From positions 310,001-374,000 of the forward strand of contig JAEWAB010000004.1 of assembly GCA_023391875.1 (NCBI GenBank): DNA of 64,000 nucleotides, in the 5' to 3' direction. The translations under genes and the position numbers were made by a program. Positions 51,690 to 58,849 of this stretch are shown here, piece by piece. Positions within the stretch are counted from its first letter, which is position 1, and every line of letters starts with the position of its first letter. The notes under the pieces were generated by a model that was not told where the DNA came from, ran no database searches, and saw only the letters and a list, made by a program, of their open reading frames with translations. This DNA comes from Bacillota bacterium (GTDB taxonomy: Bacteria > Bacillota > Clostridia > Oscillospirales > Ruminococcaceae).

Positions 51690-52535
51690 ATGAAAGCGAC
51701 AGCAAAAAACAATTCGAAACGAAGCTTTAACCCTTTTGTTGTGATTCTTCTGATATTCCTGGTAGTATTGTCACTTTTCCCTGTATATTGGACACTGAAC
51801 ACCTCCCTTAAAACACAGATGGAAATCTACTCCATGACCCCTTCGCTTTGGCCTCCCTCACCTACGATGGATTCTTATTACGACTTGATCTTTAAACGGG
51901 GATATCTTAATAGCCTGTTCAACAGCATTTTTGTTTCGCTGATTGTAACGGTAGGCTCAATCTTCTTAAGCTCGCTCGCCGGGTATGCGTTTGCACGGCT
52001 TAACTTTCGCAAAAAGCACATGTTAAACAACGGGATTCTATATTCATATCTCATGCCAAGGTCAATCTTATTTATTCCCCTTTATGTACTGGTAACCTAT
52101 TTGGGGCTTAAAGATTCGCTTTGGGGCCTAATCGTTATTTATCCCACCTTTACGATTCCCTACGCCACGTGGATGCTTACCTCCTATTTTAGATCAATTC
52201 CTCTCGCAATGGAGGAGGCGGCCGAAATCGATGGGTGCGGTCGGCTGCGGTCGATGTTTCAGATTGTATTTCCACTTGCGGCACCCGGCATTGCCGCTAC
52301 CGCCACCTTCGCCTTTACGCTTTGCTGGAGCGAGTATATGTATGCGCTTGTTGTTATCTCAAAATCCGAGCTAAAAACCCTGACACTTGCACTTTCCGAC
52401 ATGGTGGTTGCCGATGTGTACGCATGGGGGCCGTTAATGGCGGGTTCCATTGTCGCGACACTGCCCGTGTTGGTGATGTATATGAGTATGTCTAAATACA
52501 TGGTGAGCGGGTTAACTTTAGGTGCAGTGAAATAA
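51690..52535 (+). CDS. Sugar ABC transporter permease (MalG-like)
   Basis: 281 residues with six membrane helices. The EAA loop is MEEAAEIDGCGRLRSMFQIVFP, and the C-terminus KYMVSGLTLGAVK is typical of MalG-type permeases. AAAGGAGGTCTGG precedes the ATG. With the 50.8 kb permease and the 49.2 kb binding protein it forms a CUT1 importer that must borrow an ATPase from elsewhere. Confidence 0.93.
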   Translation: MKATAKNNSKRSFNPFVVILLIFLVVLSLFPVYWTLNTSLKTQMEIYSMTPSLWPPSPTMDSYYDLIFKRGYLNSLFNSIFVSLIVTVGSIFLSSLAGYAFARLNFRKKHMLNNGILYSYLMPRSILFIPLYVLVTYLGLKDSLWGLIVIYPTFTIPYATWMLTSYFRSIPLAMEEAAEIDGCGRLRSMFQIVFPLAAPGIAATATFAFTLCWSEYMYALVVISKSELKTLTLALSDMVVADVYAWGPLMAGSIVATLPVLVMYMSMSKYMVSGLTLGAVK

Positions 52536-52563
52536 AGAATGATATACGAAAGAAAGTGATTCA

Positions 52564-53502
52564 ATGAAACAGGTAAAACTCGGGCATACCGGTGAAAGGG
52601 TAAGCGAGTTTTCACTCGGAACGATGTATATGGGAAGCAAGCTGGGTGATGAGGTCTCCGGCGCGATCATCGATCAATACATAGATTGCGGAGGAACCTT
52701 TATAGACACCGCGAACAATTACGCTCACTGGATTGATGGCTGCAACGGAACCGAAAGTGAAGCTTTTCTGGGCAGATGGTTTAAAGCAAGCGGAAAACGT
52801 TCCAAGGTTTTTCTTGCCACAAAGGTGGGCTTTGATAAAAAGGGTGTGGGCAAGGGCCTAAAGTACCAGCAGATTATCGAAAACTGCGAAATCAGTCTCA
52901 AACTTATGCAAACAGACTATATCGACCTTTACTATGCTCATACGGATGATCGTGTCACCCCGCTTGAGGAATCGATGGAGGCCTTTGACCGGCTGCATAA
53001 AGAAGGTAAAATCCGCTATTTGGGTGCAAGCAATTATACGCCGTGGCGTTTTGCCGATGCGAGTAATATTTGCGAACAAAAGGGTTTTATAAAGTTTTGC
53101 TGCCTGCAGGATCGCTTTACCTATCTAAGGCCGGTACCGCGGACGCTTGACCGTTTTCATATAGACATTGGCGATGACATTATGGATTTTGCCTGCGATA
53201 GGGATATTCCCCTCTTGGCTTACTCTCCGCTTCTGCAGGGCTTTTATATGGATACGACGCGCTCAATTCCAGAGCTGTGTAATGGAAGCTATAACCTAAA
53301 AAGGCTTGAGGCATTAAAAAAGGTCGCGGATGAAATTGGAGGGGTGTCTTTAAATCAGCTGGTTTTAGCGTGGATGCGTGCACAGAAGGCAGAGATTATC
53401 CCCCTAATCTCAGGCGATACGCCAGAGCAGGTTTCAGAGAATCTTAAGGCGCTGTCCATTGTGCTTACACCCGAACAGCTCGAGTGTTTAAACAACGCGT
53501 AA
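52564..53502 (+). CDS. Aldo/keto reductase
   Basis: 312 residues of an AKR (beta/alpha)8 barrel. The catalytic tetrad is visible: D in FIDTANNYAHW, Y in the same motif, K in ATKVGFD and H in DLYYAHTDD. The NADP-binding end has LISGDTPEQVSENL. It would interconvert a sugar or sugar-derived aldehyde or ketone and its alcohol. It starts 28 nt after the permease gene, in the same operon, so it probably acts on the imported sugar; the exact reaction is unknown. Confidence 0.88.
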   Translation: MKQVKLGHTGERVSEFSLGTMYMGSKLGDEVSGAIIDQYIDCGGTFIDTANNYAHWIDGCNGTESEAFLGRWFKASGKRSKVFLATKVGFDKKGVGKGLKYQQIIENCEISLKLMQTDYIDLYYAHTDDRVTPLEESMEAFDRLHKEGKIRYLGASNYTPWRFADASNICEQKGFIKFCCLQDRFTYLRPVPRTLDRFHIDIGDDIMDFACDRDIPLLAYSPLLQGFYMDTTRSIPELCNGSYNLKRLEALKKVADEIGGVSLNQLVLAWMRAQKAEIIPLISGDTPEQVSENLKALSIVLTPEQLECLNNA

Positions 53503-53575
53503 TCTGTTTATGCTTTATAGATGTCTAAAATAGTCGGTAGTGATACATAAAAGTAAAATGCAAAAGAGGTTAACT

Positions 53576-54475
53576 ATGAAAAAGGTAGGATTCGTCGGGC
53601 TGGGGATCATGGGCAGGCCGATGGCCGAAAACCTGATAAAAGGCGGCTGTAGTCTACTGGTTTACGACGTAAGCAAGGAGGCGGTAGCCGCTCTTGAGCA
53701 GCGGGGCGCGAAAGCCTCAACTCTCGCGGAGATTGGTAAGGAATGCGAGGTCATCTTTACGATCCTTCCCAATGGCACAATTGTTAAAGACGTATTGTTT
53801 GGTGAAAAGGGGATTGCTACAACGATAAAGCCCGGCAGCACAGTTGCGGATTTAAGTTCAGTTACCCCGGCAGAATCGGTCTACTGTGCCGAAAGGCTTG
53901 CTAAACTGAGCGTAGGATTCATCGATGCCCCCGTAAGCGGAGGAGAGCCCAAAGCCATTGACGGCACTTTGGCCTTTATGGCGGGCGGAAGCTCTGAGAG
54001 TTTTGAGAAGATTCTTCCATATTTTAATATCATGGGTTCATCGGCGCTGCTTATCGGCGGCAACGGAAGTGGCTCTGTTACAAAACTTGCCAACCAAATT
54101 ATTGTAAATATGACCATAGCGGCGGTTTCAGAGGCATTCGTATTGGCAACGAAGGCAGGTGCCGACCCCGAGAAGGTGTATCTGGCCATACGAACAGGGC
54201 TTGCCGGCAGTACGGTGCTTGACGCTAAGTTACCCATGATACTGAACCGCAACTTTCGGCCCGGCGGGAAGATAGCCATTAACCACAAAGACATTAAGAA
54301 TGTGCTTTCCACCGCACATGAACTGGATGTACCGCTTCCGCTTACGGCTCAGCTCTTCGAAATCATGCAGTCGCTCAAGGTGCGTGGGCTTTTCAATGAG
54401 GATCATAGCGCCATTGTCAAATACTTCGAGTCGGTTGCAGATATCGAGGTAAAAAAGCCGATGGCCGCGGAATAA
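53576..54475 (+). CDS. Beta-hydroxyacid dehydrogenase (tartronate semialdehyde reductase/threonate dehydrogenase-like)
   Basis: 299 residues of the 3-hydroxyisobutyrate dehydrogenase family. The Rossmann motif is GFVGLGIMGRPMAENL, the substrate-binding motif DAPVSGGEPKAIDGTLAFMAGG is clear, and the catalytic Lys lies in SGSVTKLANQ. Members reduce tartronate semialdehyde to glycerate or oxidise threonate/erythronate at C2. The gene that follows encodes a DUF1537 kinase; in threonate-type pathways this pair makes and phosphorylates a 2-oxo-tetronate. The ATG at 53576 follows AAGAGG; an upstream in-frame ATG lacks a site. Confidence 0.88.
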   Translation: MKKVGFVGLGIMGRPMAENLIKGGCSLLVYDVSKEAVAALEQRGAKASTLAEIGKECEVIFTILPNGTIVKDVLFGEKGIATTIKPGSTVADLSSVTPAESVYCAERLAKLSVGFIDAPVSGGEPKAIDGTLAFMAGGSSESFEKILPYFNIMGSSALLIGGNGSGSVTKLANQIIVNMTIAAVSEAFVLATKAGADPEKVYLAIRTGLAGSTVLDAKLPMILNRNFRPGGKIAINHKDIKNVLSTAHELDVPLPLTAQLFEIMQSLKVRGLFNEDHSAIVKYFESVADIEVKKPMAAE

Positions 54476-54500
54476 GGTCGGATCGAACCTTAATTAAATC

Positions 54501-54534
54501 AAAACAGCTCCTGTTAACACAAGGGAGCTGTTTT
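54501..54534 (+). terminator. Terminator between dehydrogenase and DUF1537 kinase genes
   Basis: AAAACAGCTCC pairs with GGGAGCTGTTTT, with an 11-nt loop and T-run. It partly or fully separates the kinase gene from the GH127 operon. A promoter for the kinase was not resolved in the 50 nt that follow, so readthrough is likely. Confidence 0.75.
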
Positions 54535-54586
54535 TGTCAGTAGGTTTATCGTGAAATTTATTTTACTTAAAAAAGGAGATAATATT

Positions 54587-56023
54587 GTGAATGATGTTAA
54601 AATAATAGATGCTAATATACTCCAGACATTCAGTTTGCCTGACAGTGGGGAAATTGATGCCCTATTGAAGAAAGAGCTTTCGCAGCTTAACAAAAAAATA
54701 GTAGTGCTTGACGACGACCCCACAGGTGTGCAGACTGTTCATGGGATTCATGTTTACACCGACTGGGAGGAGGAGACCTTGATAAAAGGCTTCGAAGAGC
54801 AGAACAGCATGTTTTTTGTGCTTACCAATTCGCGTGGCTTTACGGCTGCGGAAACCACCAAAGAACATATTAAAATGGCTAAGAACATCGCTGCTGCCTC
54901 AAAGGCTACGGGTAAAGATTTTATAGTTATTAGCCGCAGTGATTCCACCCTTCGAGGGCATTATCCGCTTGAAACGCAGATATTAAAGCGTGAGATTGAA
55001 CAGTATACCGATAAAAGATATGACGGCGAAATTATCTTCCCGTTTTTTAAAGAAGGCGGCCGGTTTACCATAGATAACGTTCATTATGTTAAAGAAGGCG
55101 GTACGCTGGTTCCCGCGGGTATGACGGAATTTGCAAAGGATAAAACGTTCGGGTATGCCTCATCACACCTGGGAGATTGGTGCGAGGAAAAGACAAAAGG
55201 TGACTACAAAGCAGACAATATGGTTTATATCTCTCTTGAGAGCTTGCGGGCTGCGGATTATAAGGGAATAGAACAGCAGCTGGTAGATACAAAAGGCTTT
55301 AATAAGATTATCGTAAACGCTGTAGATTATAGCGATGTAAAAACATTTGTAGTGGCTTTGCTAAGAGCACTGAACCGAGGTAAAGAATTCATGTTTAGAA
55401 GTGCCGCTGCGGTAACAAAGGTATTGGGCGGCGTTTCTGACAAGCCTCTTCTTGAAAAAAGTGAACTGGTGCTAAAGGGTAACAGCAACGGCGGCATTAT
55501 TCTGATTGGTTCTCATGTAAATAAAACGACGATGCAGCTTGAGAAGCTCCATGACTGCCGATATCCGATAGAATTTATTGAGTTTAACCAGCATCTTGTG
55601 CTGCAGGACGGTGGCCTTGAGAGTGAAGTAAAACGGGTTGTGGCGGTAGCCGAAAGCAAGATTAAAAGCGGGGTTACTGTCGCGGTATATACCAGACGCG
55701 ATAGACTTGACCTGCCGGATGCCGATAAAGACAAACAACTGGAGGTTTCCGTAAAAATTTCAAATGCGGTGACAAGCATTATAGGAAGATTGAATACCAG
55801 ACCGAATTTCATCATTGCAAAAGGGGGAATCACCTCGAGTGATGTGGGCACCAAAGCGCTGAAGGTAAAGTGTGCGCTTGTTATGGGGCAGATTAGGCCC
55901 GGAATTCCCGTTTGGATGACGGGGGAGGAAAGCAAATTTCCGGGCATGCCTTACATTATTTTTCCGGGTAATGTCGGTGAGGTTACCGACCTGTGCACAG
56001 TGGTTGAGACACTGATGGAATAA
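54587..56023 (+). CDS. Four-carbon acid sugar kinase (DUF1537 family)
   Basis: 478 residues. The N-terminal sugar-acid binding domain has VVLDDDPTGVQTVHG and ISRSDSTLRGHYPLE. The C-terminal nucleotide-binding domain has IAKGGITSSDVGTKAL and PGIPVWMTGEESKFPGMPYIIFPGNVG. DUF1537 kinases phosphorylate 3- or 4-carbon or branched 2-oxo sugar acids such as 2-oxo-tetronates or oxo-isoapionate. The start is GTG 54587 after AAAAGGAGATAATATT. The class II aldolase/decarboxylase that normally follows such a kinase is missing here. Confidence 0.9.
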   Translation: MNDVKIIDANILQTFSLPDSGEIDALLKKELSQLNKKIVVLDDDPTGVQTVHGIHVYTDWEEETLIKGFEEQNSMFFVLTNSRGFTAAETTKEHIKMAKNIAAASKATGKDFIVISRSDSTLRGHYPLETQILKREIEQYTDKRYDGEIIFPFFKEGGRFTIDNVHYVKEGGTLVPAGMTEFAKDKTFGYASSHLGDWCEEKTKGDYKADNMVYISLESLRAADYKGIEQQLVDTKGFNKIIVNAVDYSDVKTFVVALLRALNRGKEFMFRSAAAVTKVLGGVSDKPLLEKSELVLKGNSNGGIILIGSHVNKTTMQLEKLHDCRYPIEFIEFNQHLVLQDGGLESEVKRVVAVAESKIKSGVTVAVYTRRDRLDLPDADKDKQLEVSVKISNAVTSIIGRLNTRPNFIIAKGGITSSDVGTKALKVKCALVMGQIRPGIPVWMTGEESKFPGMPYIIFPGNVGEVTDLCTVVETLME

Positions 56024-56126
56024 CCGCATGTGTTAGCAGAGGCCAGCGAGGGTATTGGTGCAGGTTCCAATTTTTTAAATCGGATAAACTTATCCCCGAT
56101 GATGGGGCCCCCCATAGCACTTTGGT

Positions 56127-56321
56127 ATGCTCGAAACCCTTGTTGAGCAAAAGAATTTCCCACAGATAAAAAGATTCATAGACTCCTATGTTGAGCGAGT
56201 CGATGTATTCGAAGATACTGTAAAGGTCACCTTTAAGGTGGCCTTTTCTTTATGTCAAAGCGGTGATATTGTTTACTGTTTTGAAAAAGAGGTAGATAGA
56301 AAAAAGGCAAAAAGCGCCTAG
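56127..56321 (+). pseudogene. C-terminal remnant of a large serine recombinase
   Basis: 64 codons: IKRFIDSYVERVDVFEDTVKVTFKVAF, then DIVYCFEKEVDR, the typical last segment of Tn4451/TnpX-like large serine recombinases. The catalytic N-terminal domain, the zinc ribbon and most of the coiled coil are absent; the sequence upstream to 56024 has no matching frame. It is a scar of a mobile element at the right side of the carbohydrate locus. Confidence 0.7.
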
Positions 56322-56331
56322 TTAATATAAA

Positions 56332-56367
56332 ACAGCCCCGGAACCGTCAGTGACCGTCCGGGGCTGT
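56332..56367 (-). terminator. Terminator of the lipoprotein gene at 56.4 kb
   Basis: ACAGCCCCGGA pairs perfectly with TCCGGGGCTGT (11 bp), and an inner CCGTC..GACCG may extend it. The reverse strand continues TTTTATATT. Confidence 0.85.
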
Positions 56368-56373
56368 CTGCAA

Positions 56374-57510
56374 TCAACGAACCAATTTCCCGTTCTTGTC
56401 AATCAATAGATAGTACTGCTCTGATATATAGCCATAAGGATTTGGGACTTCACCACCGTCATCTTTTATAATATTCCATATGGGTACTATGCGGGAAATC
56501 CCCTCAGTGGGTATGGCAATATCAAGCTTTTCCAGCGGCTTAGTATGTTGATTTTGTCGATATTTATAGAGCCCGTCTTCAAATTGTAATACCGCTTCAG
56601 CGTTGGACACCTGCCAAAAATCTATTACACCATCATATTGAGTATGATATACAACATCATTCAGGTTCCATTCCAGCCCTGAAAAATGATGAAATGTTCC
56701 GCCGACGGTAACATACCACAGTCCATATCCGTTGCCGCCTATCCGCTCCTCTGCACCGGCATAGAATTTTAAAACATCATAGTCTATATCTTGATGAGTG
56801 CCCGTAAAACTGTTATCCATGGCCAGAAGCTTAAATTCGGAAAGCGATATGACGTAATATCCTTTTTCCCCGTTCACATAGGCTGTCAGATCCACAGCGT
56901 CGGCGGCGGAGCCCGAAAAATAATCATCCATGTCTGCTTCCGATACAGTGTACTCCGGCGACCAGTTTACCCTGTAGGCTTCGGAGTCCCTTTCATTTAA
57001 AACCATGTTATTACCTAACAGCTTGTAGGGCCTTTCGAACGTTTGTTGATATTCTATCCAATCCAAATTAGCGTCATAGCCATAGTATCTATTATCAAGC
57101 GTTTGATATATGGGCACCAGGTCGCTTGTCATCTGCACATTCAGCTTCTTAACACCCGTATTCACCAATTTATACTTTATGTTTTCAGGGGTGCCAAATA
57201 AACTATACAGTTCTCCGTCCGCAGTTAAAACCATATTTAATCGATTATCAATAAATACTTTATCAAGAACGTCCACCCCAGAAAATACATTGTCATCGTT
57301 ACCAGATACAGTATCTTTGTTGGACTGTTGTGCGATACTGTCGGATGAATTCGCGTCGGAAGGTAGGGCGTTTTGGACATTCGATACAGGAGCAAGGGTA
57401 CTTTCCTGCTTACCAAAGCTGCTATTTGATTCTATATTGTTCCGGTCGGAACAGGCGACTAGTGACAAGAGTATGAAGATCAATAGAAATAGCCTTTTCA
57501 TGCGAACCAT
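56374..57510 (-). CDS. Predicted lipoprotein, function unknown
   Basis: 378 residues. The signal peptide MVRMKRLFLLIFILLSL ends in the lipobox LVAC (C20). A Ser/Asn/Asp-rich linker runs to about residue 80. The globular part is rich in Tyr, Trp and Asp with repeating short beta motifs (LTADGELYSLF, then WYVTVGGTFHHFSG, LQFEDGLYKYR, LIDKNGKLVR), which suggests a beta-propeller-like fold. No family is recognised. I use the ATG at 57510, 7 nt after GGGGGAA. Confidence 0.7.
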   Translation of the reverse strand: MVRMKRLFLLIFILLSLVACSDRNNIESNSSFGKQESTLAPVSNVQNALPSDANSSDSIAQQSNKDTVSGNDDNVFSGVDVLDKVFIDNRLNMVLTADGELYSLFGTPENIKYKLVNTGVKKLNVQMTSDLVPIYQTLDNRYYGYDANLDWIEYQQTFERPYKLLGNNMVLNERDSEAYRVNWSPEYTVSEADMDDYFSGSAADAVDLTAYVNGEKGYYVISLSEFKLLAMDNSFTGTHQDIDYDVLKFYAGAEERIGGNGYGLWYVTVGGTFHHFSGLEWNLNDVVYHTQYDGVIDFWQVSNAEAVLQFEDGLYKYRQNQHTKPLEKLDIAIPTEGISRIVPIWNIIKDDGGEVPNPYGYISEQYYLLIDKNGKLVR

Positions 57511-57625
57511 TTGAATTCCCCCAGTTTGCAATGTATAGGTGACGATTTTTGCCATATGAAACCATCATATACCAAAGGCTTTTGGGGGTCAAGTGTGCTG
57601 CTTGATGATTTAGCGTGGATATAAG

Positions 57626-57657
57626 AGACGCCTCACTTAATTGAAAGTGAGGCGTCT
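57626..57657 (-). terminator. 13-bp hairpin placed like a tRNA terminator
   Basis: AGACGCCTCACTT and AAGTGAGGCGTCT pair perfectly. On the reverse strand it follows 1 nt after a CCACCGGCACCA sequence, as a tRNA gene's terminator would. Confidence 0.65.
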
Positions 57658-57658
57658 T

Positions 57659-57682
57659 TGGTGCCGGTGGTACGGACTTGAG
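57659..57682 (-). other. Degenerate tRNA 3'-end fragment
   Basis: The reverse strand reads CTCAAGTCCGTACC then ACCGGCACCA: a T-loop-like CTCAAGT, a T-stem/acceptor 3' strand and an encoded CCA, with one base too many for a normal tRNA. The 5' half of a tRNA is absent. Such fragments mark integration sites of elements that use tRNA genes. A shorter form (GACCGGCACCA) lies at 21549-21559. Confidence 0.5.
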
Positions 57683-57818
57683 TGTAGCCTCATAGTAGAA
57701 TAATTACTATGAGTATAATTCTACTGTGTAATAGTATAAATAGAAATAATTGAGTCGATGGTAAATCTACTGAATCAGGTATTTACTGAAAAAAGTTTTG
57801 AAATAATAGCGCATTTGC

Positions 57819-57989
57819 CGCAAATGATGCAAATGGCTGAAATATACAAAGGTTAGCATAGTAGTTCAAATTGTTCTAATGGCTTTTATGCGAAGTTCAG
57901 AGGGGGCTCTGAGCTTGGCATTATAAACATTATACGAAGTTCAGCAGGCCTTTTTAATGAATACTAGGATACCATAATGGGAAGTTCCA
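57819..57989 (+). repeat. Dispersed repeat, copy C
   Basis: 171 nt matching copy A along its length, with ATGCGAAGTTCA (57888), ATACGAAGTTCA (57932) and ATAATGGGAAGTTC (57975). It is a direct repeat of copy A, about 36 kb away. Confidence 0.75.
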
Positions 57990-58038
57990 AAAAATGCTCC
58001 CAGTTACTTGGTTTGCTTATACTGCCCATTCTGAAACG

Positions 58039-58500
58039 CTACTTGTTCAATTTCATAAGGCGATAAAAATAAGAAAAATCATATATTAGCCACAACAGAT
58101 ATGCTGTGGGAATTATTGCTAACGTCCAGTTTGATTGCACTAAAGCGAAAATTATTACTGTTAAAAGAATAGGGATTAGAAGACAAATAACGAGAAACAA
58201 TTTCAGATTTCTAGTTTTATAAAGCAAAAATGCGGCTATCCCATTTAGCTGTATAACGGCAGCCACTAATATAATTAACACAATATTCTTACTGACAAAC
58301 AGATGGTATAAAACATAGCCAAAAGAAATGTAAAAAACGAACCCAAGAATAGGCATCACCTTTGACAAGAACGAATTGTCGGGGTGGTTTAGGCTTGCAA
58401 GCCATTCTTTACTATTTTTGTTTGCGGCTATCCCTGCAATGACAAGTGATATTAGACTGCAAATTATCGCAAATAGTAATGCTGGCACATTAAAGCTCAT
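58039..58500 (-). CDS. TspO/MBR-like membrane protein
   Basis: 153 residues with five membrane helices. KEWLASLNHPDNSFLSKVMP and VFYISFGYVLYHLF correspond to the first loop and helix 2 of TspO (tryptophan-rich sensory protein), and YLLWLIYDFSYFYRLMKLN to the last helix. It has fewer Trp than typical TspO, so it is a divergent member. TspO proteins bind porphyrins or sterols and respond to oxidative stress. I use the ATG at 58500 after GGAGGGATATAAT. It lies between repeat copies C and D. Confidence 0.75.
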   Translation of the reverse strand: MSFNVPALLFAIICSLISLVIAGIAANKNSKEWLASLNHPDNSFLSKVMPILGFVFYISFGYVLYHLFVSKNIVLIILVAAVIQLNGIAAFLLYKTRNLKLFLVICLLIPILLTVIIFALVQSNWTLAIIPTAYLLWLIYDFSYFYRLMKLNK

Positions 58501-58565
58501 ATTATATCCCTCCACAAAATATAAATCAAGTTCAGCTTATCAGACATTAAATATTTGGTATGTGG

Positions 58566-58632
58566 TAAACATAATGCGAAGTTCAGCGGGCGGTTTTAAA
58601 AACGCTCTAGGTACCATAATAGGAAGTTCAAA
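58566..58632 (+). repeat. Dispersed repeat, copy D (core only)
   Basis: Core unit: ATAATGCGAAGTTCAGC and ATAATAGGAAGTTCAA as imperfect direct repeats around GCGGTTTTAAAAACGC. Same orientation as copies A-C; the upstream CGCAAATGATG part is missing. Confidence 0.7.
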
Positions 58633-58734
58633 GGCATATTAGAAGTCTAGCAAATAGTTTTCACTTCAACAGCCACCCTGATTGGGAACTAGCCGATTCT
58701 TATGTGGACGCGTAACGCCTTATGGACTAAATCC

Positions 58735-58782
58735 AAAAAGCCAACAAACGCCATAATTATCAGCGTATGTGGGCTTTTTTAG
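58735..58782 (-). terminator. Hairpin ending the restriction-modification/Abi transcript
   Basis: AAAAAGCC.ACA.ACGC pairs with GCGT.TGT.GGCTTTTT (interrupted stem), and flanking GACTAA/TTAGTC can extend it. It lies 70-115 nt after the Abi_C stop. The reverse strand has no long T-run beyond the stem, so efficiency is uncertain. Confidence 0.5.
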
Positions 58783-58816
58783 TCTGCACTACCAATGCAG
58801 TATACGTTTGAGCCAT
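58760..58816 (-). CDS. 18-residue frame with an excellent ribosome binding site
   Basis: AGGAGGAAATATT then ATG at 58816, reading MAQTYTALVVQTKKAHIR and stop. It lies 33 nt downstream of the Abi_C gene. The Shine-Dalgarno is among the best in the window, yet the frame ends inside the hairpin. It is either a real micropeptide or the surviving 5' end of a gene whose body was deleted and replaced by repeat-rich DNA. Confidence 0.4.
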   Translation of the reverse strand: MAQTYTALVVQTKKAHIR

Positions 58817-58849
58817 AATATTTCCTCCTATAGACTCAGGTTGTTAACG

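Larger units (their letters stand above)
57511..58038. other. Gap with terminator, tRNA 3'-end fragment and repeat copy C
   Basis: 528 nt without a gene. In order: the promoter region of the lipoprotein gene, a strong hairpin at 57626-57657, a tRNA 3'-end-like fragment at 57659-57682, an AT-rich stretch with a 9-bp inverted repeat (CTCATAGTA/TACTATGAG, 57690-57714) and repeat copy C. Confidence 0.7.
58501..58849. other. Gap with repeat copy D, a tiny frame and a hairpin
   Basis: 349 nt. It holds the promoter region of the TspO-like gene, repeat copy D, a hairpin at 58735-58782 and an 18-codon frame just downstream of the Abi_C gene. Nothing else is supported. Confidence 0.6.

Noticed and set aside
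57926..57946. ACATTATACGAAGTT in repeat copy C is identical over 15 nt to one arm of loxP.
   Set aside because: There is no inverted second arm or 8-bp spacer, and other copies of the repeat differ at these bases. A chance match is more likely than a Cre-type site.
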